DNA of 64,000 bases from Rhizophagus irregularis (GCF_026210795.1 NC_089431.1:3906001-3970000), one strand, 5' to 3'. Counted from the stretch's first letter, positions 33,640 to 46,359 are shown. Numbers and translations are program-made. The notes: generated from the letters alone by a model not told the origin.

Positions 33640-34600
33640 TTCTAATTTGTTAGTCGTATTATATTTCAATTGTGTGACATGATGTAATTGCACATGTAAC
33701 TGCGGAGCCATCAAATGTCCGATCATCTATGTTTTTTTTTAATAAGGACTTTTCTTGCAATAACTCTTTTCCTGCATGATGAAGTTATTACAACCTAATT
33801 GAGCGCACACCTTTGGTTAAAATGTGACCATAGAGGTACGATGCTCGAATAATGATCCGCAAAGAAGGACGTACATTATTACAACTTGAATTATAATATG
33901 TATCTACTTTTGAATTTTCTTAAATAATACTATGTACAACCATTTACAAAAGTGCACTTAATCACGGTACATTTCCTGCTTTATCATTTTATGTCTTATA
34001 CTGCAAATCTATTGTCAATAAAGTAAGAATGAAAAATATTATATCAATATTTTGAAAGTGATTTAGAATGTCAATTTTATGAATTTTTAAATTAATATAA
34101 TTGCGAAATAATTTATTTCAATAATAAAATATACCATTATTTTATATTATGAGGTTATTTAACATACTCTATAAAAGAAAGTTAGAGCTACAATTATTTT
34201 TCACGAACGCAAAAATAAATTTTGAATTTCGATATACGGTATACTTTAAATATTACAATTTTTTAGTTTCCCAAGTCTAGCTCAATTTGCTCATCATATA
34301 TACTGTACTGTACATCACGATTTAAAAATATGTAAATCGTTGTAGTAGAAAATCGATACTTGCGAATTTGATAGCAAGTATTCTGTAATTCTAGATGTTT
34401 ATGAATATTCTTCAATAAATAATTGAAGGTAATAAATAATAAAATCGTATTATAAATTTCAATTTAGCATTTACCAGTCAAAAGAAATTTATTATTGGAC
34501 ACATAAAATAGAAATTTTTGTAGTATTTTCAAAGTTTTTTGCAGTTTTAAAAATTTCTTATTCTTCTAAAGAAAATCTGTTCCCGGTTCTCTCATCAAAT
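33640..34600. repeat. segmental duplication, copy 1 (empty of transposon)
   Basis: TTCTAATTTGTTAGTCG, GACATGATGTAATTGCACAT and CCGATCATCTATG at 33640-33740, and CAGTTTTAAAAATTTC at 34541, match 54258-54370 and 56576-56592 in order. In this copy the region CACGAACGCAAAAATAAATT (about 34202) is uninterrupted, whereas copy 2 has a 1.48 kb element at the same place. Confidence 0.8.
33735..33900 (-). pseudogene. TLDc C-terminal relic
   Basis: AAGGACTTTTCTTGCAATAA CTCTTTTC followed by an AAGTTATTACAACC stretch mirrors the C-terminal TLDc codons of the intact genes (compare AAGAACATTTTTTACTATAA CTC at 13920). No open frame. A matching relic is at 54420-54540. A further short TLDc-end relic (AAAATTTCTTATTCTTCTAA AGAAAA) is at 34548-34600. 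Confidence 0.55.
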
Positions 34601-35055
34601 TTTTGCAAACATTATATATAATAACAAGGAATTGGAAATGATAAATTATAATAAAGAAACTCACAAAGGAAGAAATTGTGATGCGGAAAAGTGCCTTACA
34701 TTATTACAAGGCGAAGTACTGTACAAATTATTTGAATAATAATAAATGTCTAGAGGTTAAAAAGAATTTGAAATTCTTTAAAACTAAGGAATTTAAATTT
34801 TGTAATTATTATAATTGAATACTCGGATTGAATAATCTTAATCTTCACAATATTGTTTTCACAGATTATTTTTTTCTTTGCGTTTTTTGATTTAATAAAT
34901 AAAAAAATAATGATTTTATTGATAATATATAATAAATAAAAAAAAATTATTTAAATTACAAACTAAGAAATGTGTAAAATGTTTTACTACTCTAGCCTTA
35001 GTGTTTAAATAATCCAATAAAAATTATCAATATTGTTTGTTTAGTAAATATAATT
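34600..35055. other. AT-rich intergenic DNA
   Basis: Nothing supported between the duplicated relic and the last exon of the kinase gene. Confidence 0.5.
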
Positions 35056-37366
35056 TTAAAATCCATCTAAAAAAGAATATATACAAATGATATAAATTAG
35101 TAATTAAGATACTATTTATACAATATTAAGAAAAATATTAAAGAAACTAACCATCAGGAATCTCAAATTCATCTTGATCTTCTGAATGAAGGTTTGGATT
35201 ATTATGTATTTCGTCATCATCTATAAAAGGACAAAAGTTTTTAATTTAAACAATTGCAAAAAAATAAAATGAAAATTTATAACAAAAAATTTTACTTACC
35301 ATTAACTGATCCTTTCATTTGTTGCATTGTTTTTTTCTTATGATCAATTGGAATGTCTAAATTTTTATATAAATAAATAAGATTATAATAAATAATAAAC
35401 ATTGTTTAATAAACAATTAAAATTTAGAATAATATTACTTACCATTATTTGAACTTATTTGTAAACTTTTAAATACTTTAGATAATCTTTTACTACCACC
35501 TAAAATTGAGATAAATTTGTATCATTATTTCAAAAATTTGAATATATCAATAAATTACCTTTAAAAATACTATTTATTTTTGATGTTTTATTAATCTTCT
35601 GATCGTTTGAATTATTAAAATCTTCAACTAAAACGAAAATTTGATTAATAAATATTTCATCAAATGAAAACTTTAATAAATACCTACTATTATCAGGAAT
35701 ATTAAAATCATATGTTTTACTATGAAATGCTATTTTAAAAAAATAAGAAAAATAGGTTATAAATTATTATAATAGTTAATAAAATAACGATAAAAAGCTA
35801 ACCTTCTTGTTCTTCTATAATGTGATATAATCATCATTTAAATTAAAAAAAAAATTAGTAACGCCATCATATCTTAACCAATAATCAAAAAATAATACCT
35901 TCTGTTGCATTTTTTGGTTCGGGTAAATTTTCAAATTGATGAACTTTGCTCGTAAGTAATCTGCTGCTTATATAATTTGTGCTAGTTTTTATTTCAAAAT
36001 TATTCACTACTTTTGACTGGAAAAATTCATCTGGCATATTTTGATATGATAGATGAATTTTTGTTATTTGCTTATCAAGAGCAATAATATCAGGTCTTTT
36101 TAATGGATCAACATCCCAACATTGTACCATTAAATTTTTATATTCTAAAGGAATATCTGACATAATTTCTGGTCTCATACCATTAATTATATCCATTGCA
36201 AGATTAATATCATCATGCTTATAATCAATAAATGGTGAATATCCAGATGAAATTTCCCACATAAGTATTGCAATACTATAAATATCAGATGCAAAAGTAT
36301 ATCCTTTTCCATTAATAACTTCGGGTGCTATGTAAGGAAGATTTCCATATATACTTTTTGATGATTTGTCAGCAGGTCCACAAAATCCAAAATCGCTAAT
36401 AAACCATCTATCATTATATTGTGAATATAATATGTTTCCAGAGTGCAAATCTCTATGAATTGCTTTTTCAAGATGAATAAAATAAAATGCATTAATTATT
36501 TCAAAAGCAATTCTAATTTTTTCTTTCCATGTAAGTTGATTATAATTTTGTTGTAAATATTCTCTTAAATCCATATCCAATTTATCCATTACAAGCATGT
36601 AATTTCCACTTGATAAATCTTGTGTTAAACCATAGCATGTGACAACGGTAGTACGTTTATTGCCTATAGTTAAATGTGATTTAGCCTAAATGATAACATG
36701 CCATTGTTAATATGTTAATACAAAAAACTTTAAATTTCATAAAAAAATTTAAAATATAATCATATACATATATACCTCTTCAAACCAACTTTGATTTGCA
36801 TTTTCAACCTTTTCTAATACTTTAAGTATTACTGTAAAAGTTTCAGACCTTTTTAATTGCTGTTCCTTAGAATTCCATTTTTCATATTCTCCATTAATCC
36901 AATCTGCAGTATAAATATCAGAAAATCCACCTTTTGTTAGATATTTAATATTTTTTAGATTATTATATGGAATCCATTCAACTACTTGATTTGGCATAGG
37001 TGTTTCCAATTGACATTTCTGTATTAAATTATCAATATCATTATTTCCGGATATCCAATTTTTAAAATTTGCTTTTAAATAATTTCGAACACAATATTCA
37101 CAATATAATGTAGCTAAACATTCTTGTTTGCAATTTTCACAAATTCTTTTTGTTCCTGAATTTTTAAGAACTTTATTTTGGTCATAAGTTTCAGTTATGT
37201 AATTTATTGCTTCAGTTTTTTCATCATCTGTAAGAAGTTTATCAGCAAGAATAAATTGTTTTCGAAATTCATGTTGTTTGTGCATGTCAGTGTGAATATT
37301 ATAATCAATTAACGAATATGCTCTACTAGCTGTTGCATTAATTAATTCCCATCGAATAGTAGACAT
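35056..37366 (-). CDS. TKL-like protein kinase with N-terminal Cys ribbon and cassette-exon tail
   Basis: Nine exons: 37366-36776, 36685-35899, 35814-35803, 35729-35688, 35627-35559, 35499-35443, 35356-35300, 35220-35152 and 35066-35056. The sum is 1695 nt, 564 aa. A ribbon of Cys76, 79, 89 and 92 precedes the kinase domain. Kinase signatures: KGGFSDIY loop (about 145-152), VILK with Lys182, HRDLHSGNIL with Asp276, DFGFCGP with Asp295, YIAPEVI, SDIYSIAILMWE, and LKRPDI. All are present, so activity is likely. The tail after residue 459 comes from six exons of 12, 42, 69, 57, 57 and 69 nt, each entering and leaving in phase 1, then three residues and TAA. The tail is hydrophilic (KKKTMQQMKG, SEDQDEFEIPD). 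The family is strongly expanded in mycorrhizal fungi; the substrate is unknown. The 12-nt exon is the least certain, since omitting it keeps the frame. Confidence 0.88.
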
Positions 37367-37379
37367 AATGCAATTTTTA

Positions 37380-38000
37380 TTATAAAGGTTTAAAATGAAA
37401 ACTTTTTTTTTATTTTATTATTAAAATAAATACAATTATAAATTGAAATTTTTTTTTTAAAAAAAAAATTTAAATTCGAAATTCCGAAACAAAGTTTATA
37501 GTGTAACATAAATTTGAATTTTAATATGATCTGAATGTTATGTAACAATTACACAAACAAGTTTAAAATAAACACAATAAACTATTTTTAGACATGCTTA
37601 TCGTTATAATAAATATTTTTAATTTTTCTATAAATAAATACTATTAACTAAAAATAAAAATACATCAGGAGTTTATTAAGCGTAAAGTTATAAAAATAAT
37701 TTCTTTTAATTTGACGAAAGAATTTAAAAGAATGAAAAATATTGAAGATAGTAGTGATTATAATATTGTTACTTCGTGACTATGATTTACTTTTTACAAA
37801 CCGAAATTTTTCTTGTAAAATCAGTAAACCAAAAAAAAGTATATATTAAAGAATAACATAATTCTTATATATTATTTAAAATGAAAAATTTTTCTATAAT
37901 ACTAATAAATTTATTTGAAATTTCTAACGCCATAGTTAGTCAATAAAATTATGATTATTAAATAGTAAATTTTTAGCAGGCTATTTATTTAAAGTATTTA
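37380..38000. other. AT-rich upstream region of the 35056-37366 kinase
   Basis: A/T homopolymers close to the start codon; no motif shared with the TLDc genes. Confidence 0.5.
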
Positions 38001-38024
38001 ATTTTTTATAGTGACGCTGGGGAA

Positions 38025-38253
38025 AGTGTTATTCAGGATTGCTGAAAAAACTCATGTGAAAGAAAAAAAAAATTTGACTGATGCTTACTCATGCAAAGGT
38101 AACGCGAAAGACTATTTTTGTACCACACTTCAAATTAATGATGTAAATTATTATTATTCAGGAACAACCTCAATAAATATTTCTCAATTCCCTATTCCAT
38201 TCGAAGATATTTTTATTAAATTAGACGAAAGGGTAATTTATCTTTTTAGATAA
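38025..38253 (+). pseudogene. unrecognised exon-like open frame
   Basis: About 75 codons with protein-like composition (CKGNAKDYFCTTLQIND, TTSINISQFPIPFEDI, FIKLDER) end at TAA 38251. There is no ATG in frame at the left. A GTAATT donor follows the Arg codon at about 38232, so it may be an internal exon of a lost gene. No family recognised. Confidence 0.3.
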
Positions 38254-38259
38254 ACTGAA

Positions 38260-39750
38260 ACAATCAATTGTTTTTCCTTTTTTATAATTTATAAATAATA
38301 CAATATTGAGATATTATCAATACTGACGAGAAAATATAATTAAAATTGTTTATTAACAAATATCATTATTATTTCCTATTTACTAATTATTTAATTAGTA
38401 GGCACCAATGTATTACGCAATTATCCAAAATGTCACTCTTAAATTGTTACTCAATCATCATATACTTGCGAGTCTAAGTTAAAAAAAGGAAAGGAAAGGT
38501 TATAAAAAAATAATTAAAAGTATAAATTACCTCGGAACCGTTACAATAAAATTACATAATAAGCATAAGATAAAACACAATGGAACCATAATAATAATTT
38601 CAATTCACATGCCCGTCACAAAAAACGACGTACAGTACAGTATTCATATTGAAAGAAAAACGGCCTATAAATAAACCTACTCACTTTCTATTATATACTC
38701 ACCAATAACAAAAAACCAAAATATAGAAAATTGCAATACTTTATAATTCACGTACAACTGATAAAGAAAGAATTAGGACTATAAAATGTAAAATATATGA
38801 ATGTGATTTATTTTGAACTTGTTCATTTCTAATAAAATCATGACATTCGAATTTATAATAAATATTTTTTAACTACAATTGAATTAATTATGCAAATTTT
38901 TAGTATCTTAATTTTATCATACCTTCAGAATTGTTACTTTTTATGCAACAGTGAAAGAGATGTTTTTTATGTAAATTATATGAAAAGTTCTATATAAAAT
39001 TTACATATACTATTTTGTATAATTTTAAGGACCCAACATGGATTTTATGTAAATATGTAAAATATGTCTATGCAGATTTTTTATTTAAAATTCAAACATA
39101 TTTCATATAGTTTTAAATAGGTATTATTTAATATTATAAAAATTGTAAATTCAGTTTACTTTAGATAATGTATTTATATATACAATATTTTATAGTTAAT
39201 CTGTTTTAAAAGAAATACAAATCATATTGGTAATCACATGAAATTATCAATGAATTTCCATTTTGATGTAAAACTAATTGATTTTCGGATTATTATAATC
39301 TTGTTAATTTTTTTTTTCATTTTTGCATCTTATCTTTAGGGTGCTTTAGCACTTTTAATTTTTCAATCGATGCCGATCATGCAAAATATTGATCATTTTT
39401 TTTAAGCTTTAAACATTATAATGATGTCAATATTCCGTAATAGTTAGTAGTAATAGCCAGGCTAACAATTTAATGTACAGTATATCAGAATTTTAGACTA
39501 GAGGGGAGCACACTACACGACAGACAAATTACGAAATTATTCAATGAATTGTAAATTAAGAATATTTCATTCTTTCATACTCGCATAATAAAAAGAAAAA
39601 TTTATTTATTAACGTTGACATTTCATTTACATCATTAACAATCCTATAATATAATATATTTCCAATCTCGTAAATAAATATTTATGATGCAATAAAAAAA
39701 AAATAAATAAAATTTTTAAAATATAAAAAAATATTATCATAAAATGATTT
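38260..39750. other. AT-rich intergenic DNA
   Basis: No gene, repeat array or RNA gene recognised. Confidence 0.5.
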
Positions 39751-39751
39751 T

Positions 39752-41287
39752 TCTGTAATTTGAAACACTTCATATACTTCTACAGAAAATTTACTACTAT
39801 CATTTCTAATTGTTTTTCATAAGAATTTATTTTACAAATACCATTATATCTCTTAGTTTTACCGCGCAAAACAAGATCAGTCTCGCCAAATGCTGGACTG
39901 CGATCAGGGTGATTAGATATGGCAAAATTTCGATACTTTACACGACTCAAAATATGATTATTGATACTATAATTATTTTTCAAAAGAGAATATAAAACTA
40001 TCATTGGTTGCGGCATAGCATATTTATTATCAGATTTCCACTCAAGTGGATTATATCATCCAAGAATTTCGCTACTGCCATTTACTTTAATAATAGTTAG
40101 TGTGCGGGGCTTATTATCACAGATTTCATGAAATATCCTATTTTTAAACCCATTACGAGTTCCACAGAGAATTAATTTTGAATTCATATGAAACATTAGT
40201 AATATTTAATAATCCATTAATCCATTTATTAATCTAGAATGTTCTAATGTAATAATTGTTGAATTTATATTTGTAAGATTGATATCTGTGGTTCAATATT
40301 CGGAATATTTCTTGTACTTGTCGACTCAGTTTCAATCTTTTCAAATGTGAGCTTCGGGTTCAATCTCTTTAGTCTCATCCGGTTCTGATTGATTAATTAG
40401 TTTATTATCAAAAAGTTATAACAAACTATAAATAATTTTCGGTAAAATTTTTCTATAAGGAAATACATTATCCAAAAATTCTTTATAACTAAAATTATTG
40501 AACTTGATTAAAAGAATACATTGTTGTAAAGTATTTTTAATGCACTAAAGTCATTCTCAGTAAAGTTTTCAGGATCAGAAAAAAGTCTTGGATTTTGATC
40601 GATTCCCAATAAGAACTTTTTTCCCAAACTTGAACTTCATTCATTTTAAGATTATCATTTTAGATAAGTATTTTCTGGAATTGAAGAAAAATTAAGTGAA
40701 TTGAATATCATATCTGATTTCTTGGATATAAGATCATTACAATTCCGAAAAGGAAAAATTATTTTCAAAGCTTTGTCTAATATATCAAGGTAAAATTTTG
40801 TTTCTTCTAAATTTTGTTGCTTTTTAATCAAAAAAGATTGTAAATTATTAACTAACTCTTGAAGATCAAGTTCACTTGTGGCAACCAAGGTTTTAATGAT
40901 ATTTTCAACATCATATTACTTCAAAGAAATTCTTTTTCCATAAACATATCTAGTATAAAAATAAATAAATAAATATGAAAAAAAGTTTTTTTGTAAAAAC
41001 AAATATTTATTTATTTTTTCATACCTTAAGATTATTTGAAAAATTTCAGGTAAAATATTTGGTAATTTACAGTAATATGTACCAAAATTCCATCACTTTT
41101 CTTTCTTTTTATTAGTTTGAAAACATTCTTCATAAATAAAAGGAACGATAATTTAAGATATTCATATGAGCACGAAATATTTTCATGGTAGGATCATAGC
41201 CAACTTCAATAATATCATAAAATTCGTCATCTTCCAAAATTTTAAGTAAATTTAAGATAATTTCGGTAAAAATAATACATCATCCAT
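39752..41287 (-). pseudogene. BTB-BACK-TLDc pseudogene
   Basis: The whole gene is recognisable: a start at about 41287 (MDD, then FLPKL as in the 31979-33590 gene), BTB, the intron-exon junction near 41023-40950, BACK (LDLQELVNNL near 40850) and TLDc down to a VFQI-like end at 39752. It is cut by many small insertions and deletions. For example TLDc shifts near 40015 and 40180, and BACK is riddled with frame changes between 40430 and 40800. It derives from the gene-8-type sub-family. Transposon copy A begins about 130 bp upstream. Confidence 0.85.
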
Positions 41288-41415
41288 CATAGGAATGAAG
41301 AATCGTCCCTAGGCGAGTATCTTTCCCTATCATGCACGAATGTGAGTACAGCTCCATCATTCTCAAGCGATGCTGGCTGGTACTCTGCACGTATGGAATT
41401 TTTGAGGCCTTCTTG

Positions 41416-42325
41416 CCCTATAAAAAAACTGGATACGTTTTTAATAATGTTTTTATACGATTTTTTTTTCCTTAGAAATAACGTATTATAATAGTCCGTT
41501 GAAAGGATACAGAAAAATCAGAAAATGCACAATTCTGTATCATTAAAAATATAATTCGGATACGGAATTTGCATGGAACTCACACGGAATTCACATGATT
41601 AGGACACTGAATTTGTAATGTAATTGGTCACGAAACCTAACACTTAAACTACTTGTTATATTATAAAAATTAATTTAAAAAAATAATATTTATTAAATAA
41701 ATATAAATAAAATACAAATGTATTATGAAAAGTTCTTTCCTAACTATTGTTAACTAAAACAAAAAGAAACTTTGAATTTCCTAGTAGTTAAACCCACTTC
41801 TCTTATCCACTTATAAGTCTAGATTCATCCAAGTTTTCTAGAATCTAACAACTTAAAAAAAAAAAAAAAAAAAACATAAGGATGTTAAACTTCCCCTGTA
41901 ATCATCCAAGTCTCTAAGAATTGGCATTTCTAAAGTTTGGAGTCTTGTAACAGAAAGACCTACAAAAAAGAAAAAAAATCCTGAAGCATTCTACAAAAAA
42001 GAAACAATCTACAAAAAGAAACAATCCATGAAAAAAAATTAACACACGAAAAAGAATTGATCCACGAAAAGAACAACCCACAAAAAAAAGAAACAACCCA
42101 CGAAAATGAAACAACCCACGTAAAAAGAATTGATCTACATAAAAAAAATTGACTCACGTTAAAAGAACTGACCCATGAAGAAGAACTGACTGAATAAATC
42201 GATAAAAAAAATATATTCAACCTATAAGACAAAAAAATAGAATAAAATATAAAATAAAAGAATTTTAAAAATCCTAATAAAAGCCTAAAAAGGGGATAAA
42301 AAAAAAAATTTTTTTTTAAAAATAC
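41416..42325. mobile_element. transposon copy A (truncated at one end)
   Basis: Starts CCCTATAAAAAAACTGGATA CGTTTTTAATAATG and continues with an ACGTATTATAATAG block, GATACGGAATTTGCATGG and CACATGATTAGG. This aligns, in reverse, with the right part of copy B (56306 back to about 56090). Beyond that lies an internal array of short diverged units (CTACAAAAAAGAAACAATC, ACCCACGAAAAGAACAACCC) like that in copy B. The far end fades out near 42300 in an AAAAGGGGATAAAAAAA stretch, without the second terminal repeat. No transposase is encoded. Confidence 0.75.
41960..42200. repeat. A-rich minisatellite inside transposon copy A
   Basis: About ten diverged ~20-bp units built on ACAAAAARAAACAAYCCACG / GAAAAAGAATTGATCCACG. 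It has no coding value. Confidence 0.7.
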
Positions 42326-42329
42326 TTAT

Positions 42330-42612
42330 TCTATACTGGTGAAGTAATTGACATCAGTGTATACACAATATTATGGGATAAGAAATAATGATTATAATAC
42401 TATTCTAAGAAGTATATATATTTGAACATTAAACTCGAATTTTCTAAACAAGTTGCAAACTTACATTATTTCAATAATTATCATACTTGTGTTTAATAAT
42501 GCTTAATTATTTTTACTTTATTATAAAAACTGTAAAGGTATAAATATAAATATTTTCCTTATGATAACTGATGATAGATAGTTCTACAAATAAAAAATAA
42601 ATAACAGAATTA
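42330..42612. other. 3' flank of the Sel1-kinase gene
   Basis: AT-rich, no feature seen. Confidence 0.4.
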
Positions 42613-45600
42613 TTAATCTTTAATTATACATTCCAAACATTCAGACTTTTTTTGAACTAATATTTCAGTAAGTTTTCGACTTGTATAATATGCTTGTGAA
42701 TGAGATTGTATAATAGAAGTATTTGCTTGTACTAAAGCTTCATTTGCCTTTACAAATTCAAACATATCATTTTTTAATTGATTATTAATATTAGGTATTT
42801 CATAGACAAAATTTCTATCACTGTTTATTTTATAATATTCATTAATACATTTAATCCATTCAGATATAATGTTTTCAAGCATTGTTATAGTTGGTCTATT
42901 AGAAGGATCTGAATCCCAACATTTTTTCATTAAATCTATATAACATTTTGGAGTATTTTTTATAATTTCAGGTCGTTCTCCTTTACAAATACTTAAGATA
43001 AGGTCATGATCATGTGATTCATGGTTAAATGGAGGGATGCCTGATGTAAATTCCCACATTATCATTGAGAAACTATAAATATCACTTTCTGGAGTATAGG
43101 GGTTTCTTCTTAATATTTCAGGTGCCATATAAGGTAAAACTCCATAAATTTCATTATTATTATTACCAGAATCTTGTAAATCACTTACAGGTTTACATAA
43201 TCCTAAATCAATAATAAATAATTCATTGTAATCATCTGACACTAAAATATTACCATCATGAAAATCACCATGAGTCAAATTGGATTCATGAATTACTTGA
43301 AGTCCTAATATAATTTTTTTCAATAATTGTAACTTGTCTTGCCACTTAAATTTAATTATATTAGATAAACACTTTCTCAAACTTCCTTTTTTTGCATAAC
43401 TCATTACTATCATATAATTTAAATTATTTGGATCTTGGGTAAAACCATAGAATTGAATAAATTTTGAAAATGATTTTCTCTGACAATTATAATGATATTT
43501 CCACTATATAAATAATAAAAGGATATTAAATTTTTGCAAAAGAAAATAAAATTTTCTATTAAACATAAGCACTATACCTCATTCAGGAATTTATTATTTA
43601 AACTTGATGAACTACTAAGTATTTTAAGAATAACTTCATAATTCATCTGTCTATTCCATTGTTGCTTGTCATTATTCCAACTAAAAATAGGTCCATCTAA
43701 CCAGATAGCTTTATGAATTTCACTAAATCCTCCTTTATCATAATAATCAATATTTGTCAATTTATTATAAGGTATCCACTCTAAAATTTCATAACTATTT
43801 TTAGCATTTAGTTGTGCCTCTTGAATAAATTTATCAATAAATTCATTTTCACTAGTCCACTTTGTAAAATCTTGTTGAAATCGTTTAACATTACATTGTT
43901 GGCACCACTGGTAATCAATGTATGGTTGTTTACATTCATCACATTGATGGCACCATGGGTAATCAATATGTGGTTTATTGCATTTATTACATAATTCAAC
44001 TTTATATTTAGAACTTACTTTATTGTTTTCTGCTAGTACTTTTTGGTGCCAGTAAAAAGCTTCTCTTAAATTTTTTTCTGTCCCTTCTCCATTTTCATAA
44101 CATGTGGCTAAATTATTCATTGCTTTTACGTGACCATTTTCTGCTGCTTCTTGATACCAATGGAAAGATTTTTCTAAATTTTTTTCTGTTCCTTCTCCAT
44201 TTTCATAATATATGGCTAGAACAAACATCGCATTGGTATAACTATTTTCTGCTGCTTTTTGATACCAATGAAAAGCTTTTTCTAAATTCTGTTCTGTTCC
44301 TTCTCCATTATCATAACATATGGCTAAATTATACATTGCTGTAACATGATCTTTTTCTGCTGCTTTTTGATACCAATGAAAAGCCTTTTCTAAATTCTTT
44401 TCTGTTCCTTTTGCATTTTTATAACATAAGGCTATATTAAACATTGCACTGTTATAATCTTTTTCTGCTGCTTTTTGATATAAATAAAAAGCTTCTTTTA
44501 AATTTTTTTCTATTCCTTCTCCATCTTCATAATGTTTGGCTAAACTATACATTGCAATTTCATCACCATTTTCTGCTGCTTTTTGATACCAATGAAAACT
44601 TTTTTCTAGATCCTTTTCTATTCCTTGCCCATTATAATAACATGCAGCTAAATTACACATTGCTGTAACATAGTCTTCTTCTGCTGCTTTTTGATACCAA
44701 TGAAAGGCTTTTTCCAAATTCCCTTCTGTTCCTTCTCCACTTATATAACTATTAGCCAAATTATTCATTGCTTCTTTAACACCACTTTCTGCTGCTTTTT
44801 GATACAAATAAAAAGCTTTTTCTAAATTCTTTTCTATTCCTTCTCCATTTTTATAACATAGGGCCAAATTATTCATTGCTTTTACATCACCATTTTCTGC
44901 TGCTTTTTGATACAAATGAAATGCTTTTTCTGAACTCTTTTCCGTTCCTTCTCCATTTTTATAACATATGGCTAAATTATACATTGCTGTAACATTGTTT
45001 TTTTCAGCTGCTTTCTGATACCAATAAAAGGCTTTTTCTGTTTCTTCTCTAATACAATAATGACTTGCTAAATTATTCATTGCTTTTACATTGTCATTTT
45101 CTGCTGCTTTTTGATACCAATGCAATGTTTTTTCTAAATTTTTATCTGTTCCTTTTCCATCTTCATAACATATGGCTAAATTATACATTGCTGTAACATA
45201 GTTTTTTTCAGCTGCTTTCTGATACCAATAAAAGGCTTTTTCTAAACTCTTTTCTGTTCCTTCTCTAATATAATAATGACTTGCTAAATTATTCATTGCA
45301 ATTTCATTACCATTTTCAGCTGCTTTTTGATACCAATGCAAGGCTTTTTCTAAATTTTTTTCTGTTCCTTCTCCATTTTCATAAGATACTGCTATAATAA
45401 ACATTGCTTCTTTAACACCATTTTCTGCTGTTTTCTGATACAAATGAAATGCTTTTACTAAATCCTTTTCTGTTCCTTTTCCATTTTCATAACAGTTGGC
45501 TAAATTATTCATTGCTTTTTCATTACCATTTTCTGCTGCTTTTTGATACCAATAAAAGGCTTTTTCTAAATTCTTTTCTGTTCCTTCTCCATTTTTATAA

Positions 45601-45773
45601 CAGTTAGCTAAATTAAACATTGCTTCTTTATCGCCATTTTCTGCTAATTTTTCTAAAAAATTAATACATTCTTTACACCATAATTTTTCAGCAAAAGATT
45701 TATTGCAATACGAACAATTTTTGGTGTTTATCGTATTAGTATCTTTATCTGAAATGTTAAATTCAGTTGCCAT
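42613..45773 (-). CDS. Sel1-repeat / protein kinase fusion
   Basis: Two exons, 45773-43578 and 43503-42613, with a 74-bp intron (GTATAG...TATATAG), give 1028 aa. Order: a small Cys ribbon (CSYCNKSF, WCKEC, residues 20-37); fifteen Sel1-like repeats of about 36 residues (AMFNLANCYKNGEGTEKNLE, KAFYWYQKAAE), residues about 40-590, one of them shortened (IREETEK); two more Cys pairs (CNKCNKPH, CHQCDECKQ, CQQC); then a kinase domain. The kinase has KGGFSEIH (681-688), VILK with Lys717, HGDFHDGNIL with Asp812, a DLG in place of DFG (Asp831), YMAPEIL, SDIYSFSMIMWE and SNRPT, followed by a ~100-residue helical C-terminus. HGD for HRD and DLG for DFG suggest activation-loop phosphorylation is not needed, but catalytic Lys and both Asp remain. 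Sel1 arrays bind partner proteins; client unknown. The intron sits at the same place as in the other two kinases. Confidence 0.93.
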
Positions 45774-46021
45774 TTATTATTTTAGAAATTTATTTTACTG
45801 GAAAAAAAAAAATTTTTTTAAACGAAGTATTTTCGACAAAAAAATATTTTTAATAATTGTTCTACTAAAAAGGAAAAAGTAGAAGTTACAACGAAAAAAA
45901 AATTTTTCGGGCCATATTTTTTCCGATTCACTGTATAATGTGTCGATCACTTGACCAGAGTGGGAAAAGTCAGAAAGGTTATATGAAAGGTTGTTAATTT
46001 AGAAATTTTACTCACTCTTTA

Positions 46022-46357
46022 TTGAATCCAACTGTTTTAGTTCATAATATAATCATTTTTTTTTGGAAATTTTTTTTTTATGAGATAAGAACAAAGACGT
46101 TTTACAACCAAAGTGAAATTTTTGGAGTTATAAGTTTTTTCGATAACAAGTTCAGCAAGTATGGTAAGCGTCAGAACAGTTTTGCTCTATCCAAATTTTT
46201 ATTAAGAAGACGTTTAGAAAACTTGAAAGCTTTTGTAAAGAAGAAATTCTTTACCTTCGAAGATAGCTGCGGGCGGCGTAAATTCATCCGCAGGATCTGC
46301 AACGATCACGGGATTTTACCGGTTGATTTCATTGAGATTTTTCACTTTTTGGGTTAA
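46022..46357 (+). CDS. unrecognised open frame, possible gene fragment
   Basis: About 100 codons open to TAA at 46355. The second half looks protein-like (YGKRQNSFALSKFLLRRRL, FEDSCGRRKFIRRICNDHG, ILPVDFIEIF) and is locally richer in G and C. There is no convincing ATG (the frame opens at TTG). It may be a terminal exon of a gene broken or lost upstream. No family recognised. Confidence 0.3.
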   Translation: MNPTVLVHNIIIFFWKFFFYEIRTKTFYNQSEIFGVISFFDNKFSKYGKRQNSFALSKFLLRRRLENLKAFVKKKFFTFEDSCGRRKFIRRICNDHGILPVDFIEIFHFLG

Positions 46358-46359
46358 TG

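Noticed and set aside
41914-42232. Phe/Ser-rich minus frames
   Set aside because: Readings of the minisatellite within transposon copy A.
43808-44668. Small frames inside the Sel1 array
   Set aside because: Shadows of the 36-residue repeats in the large minus-strand gene.
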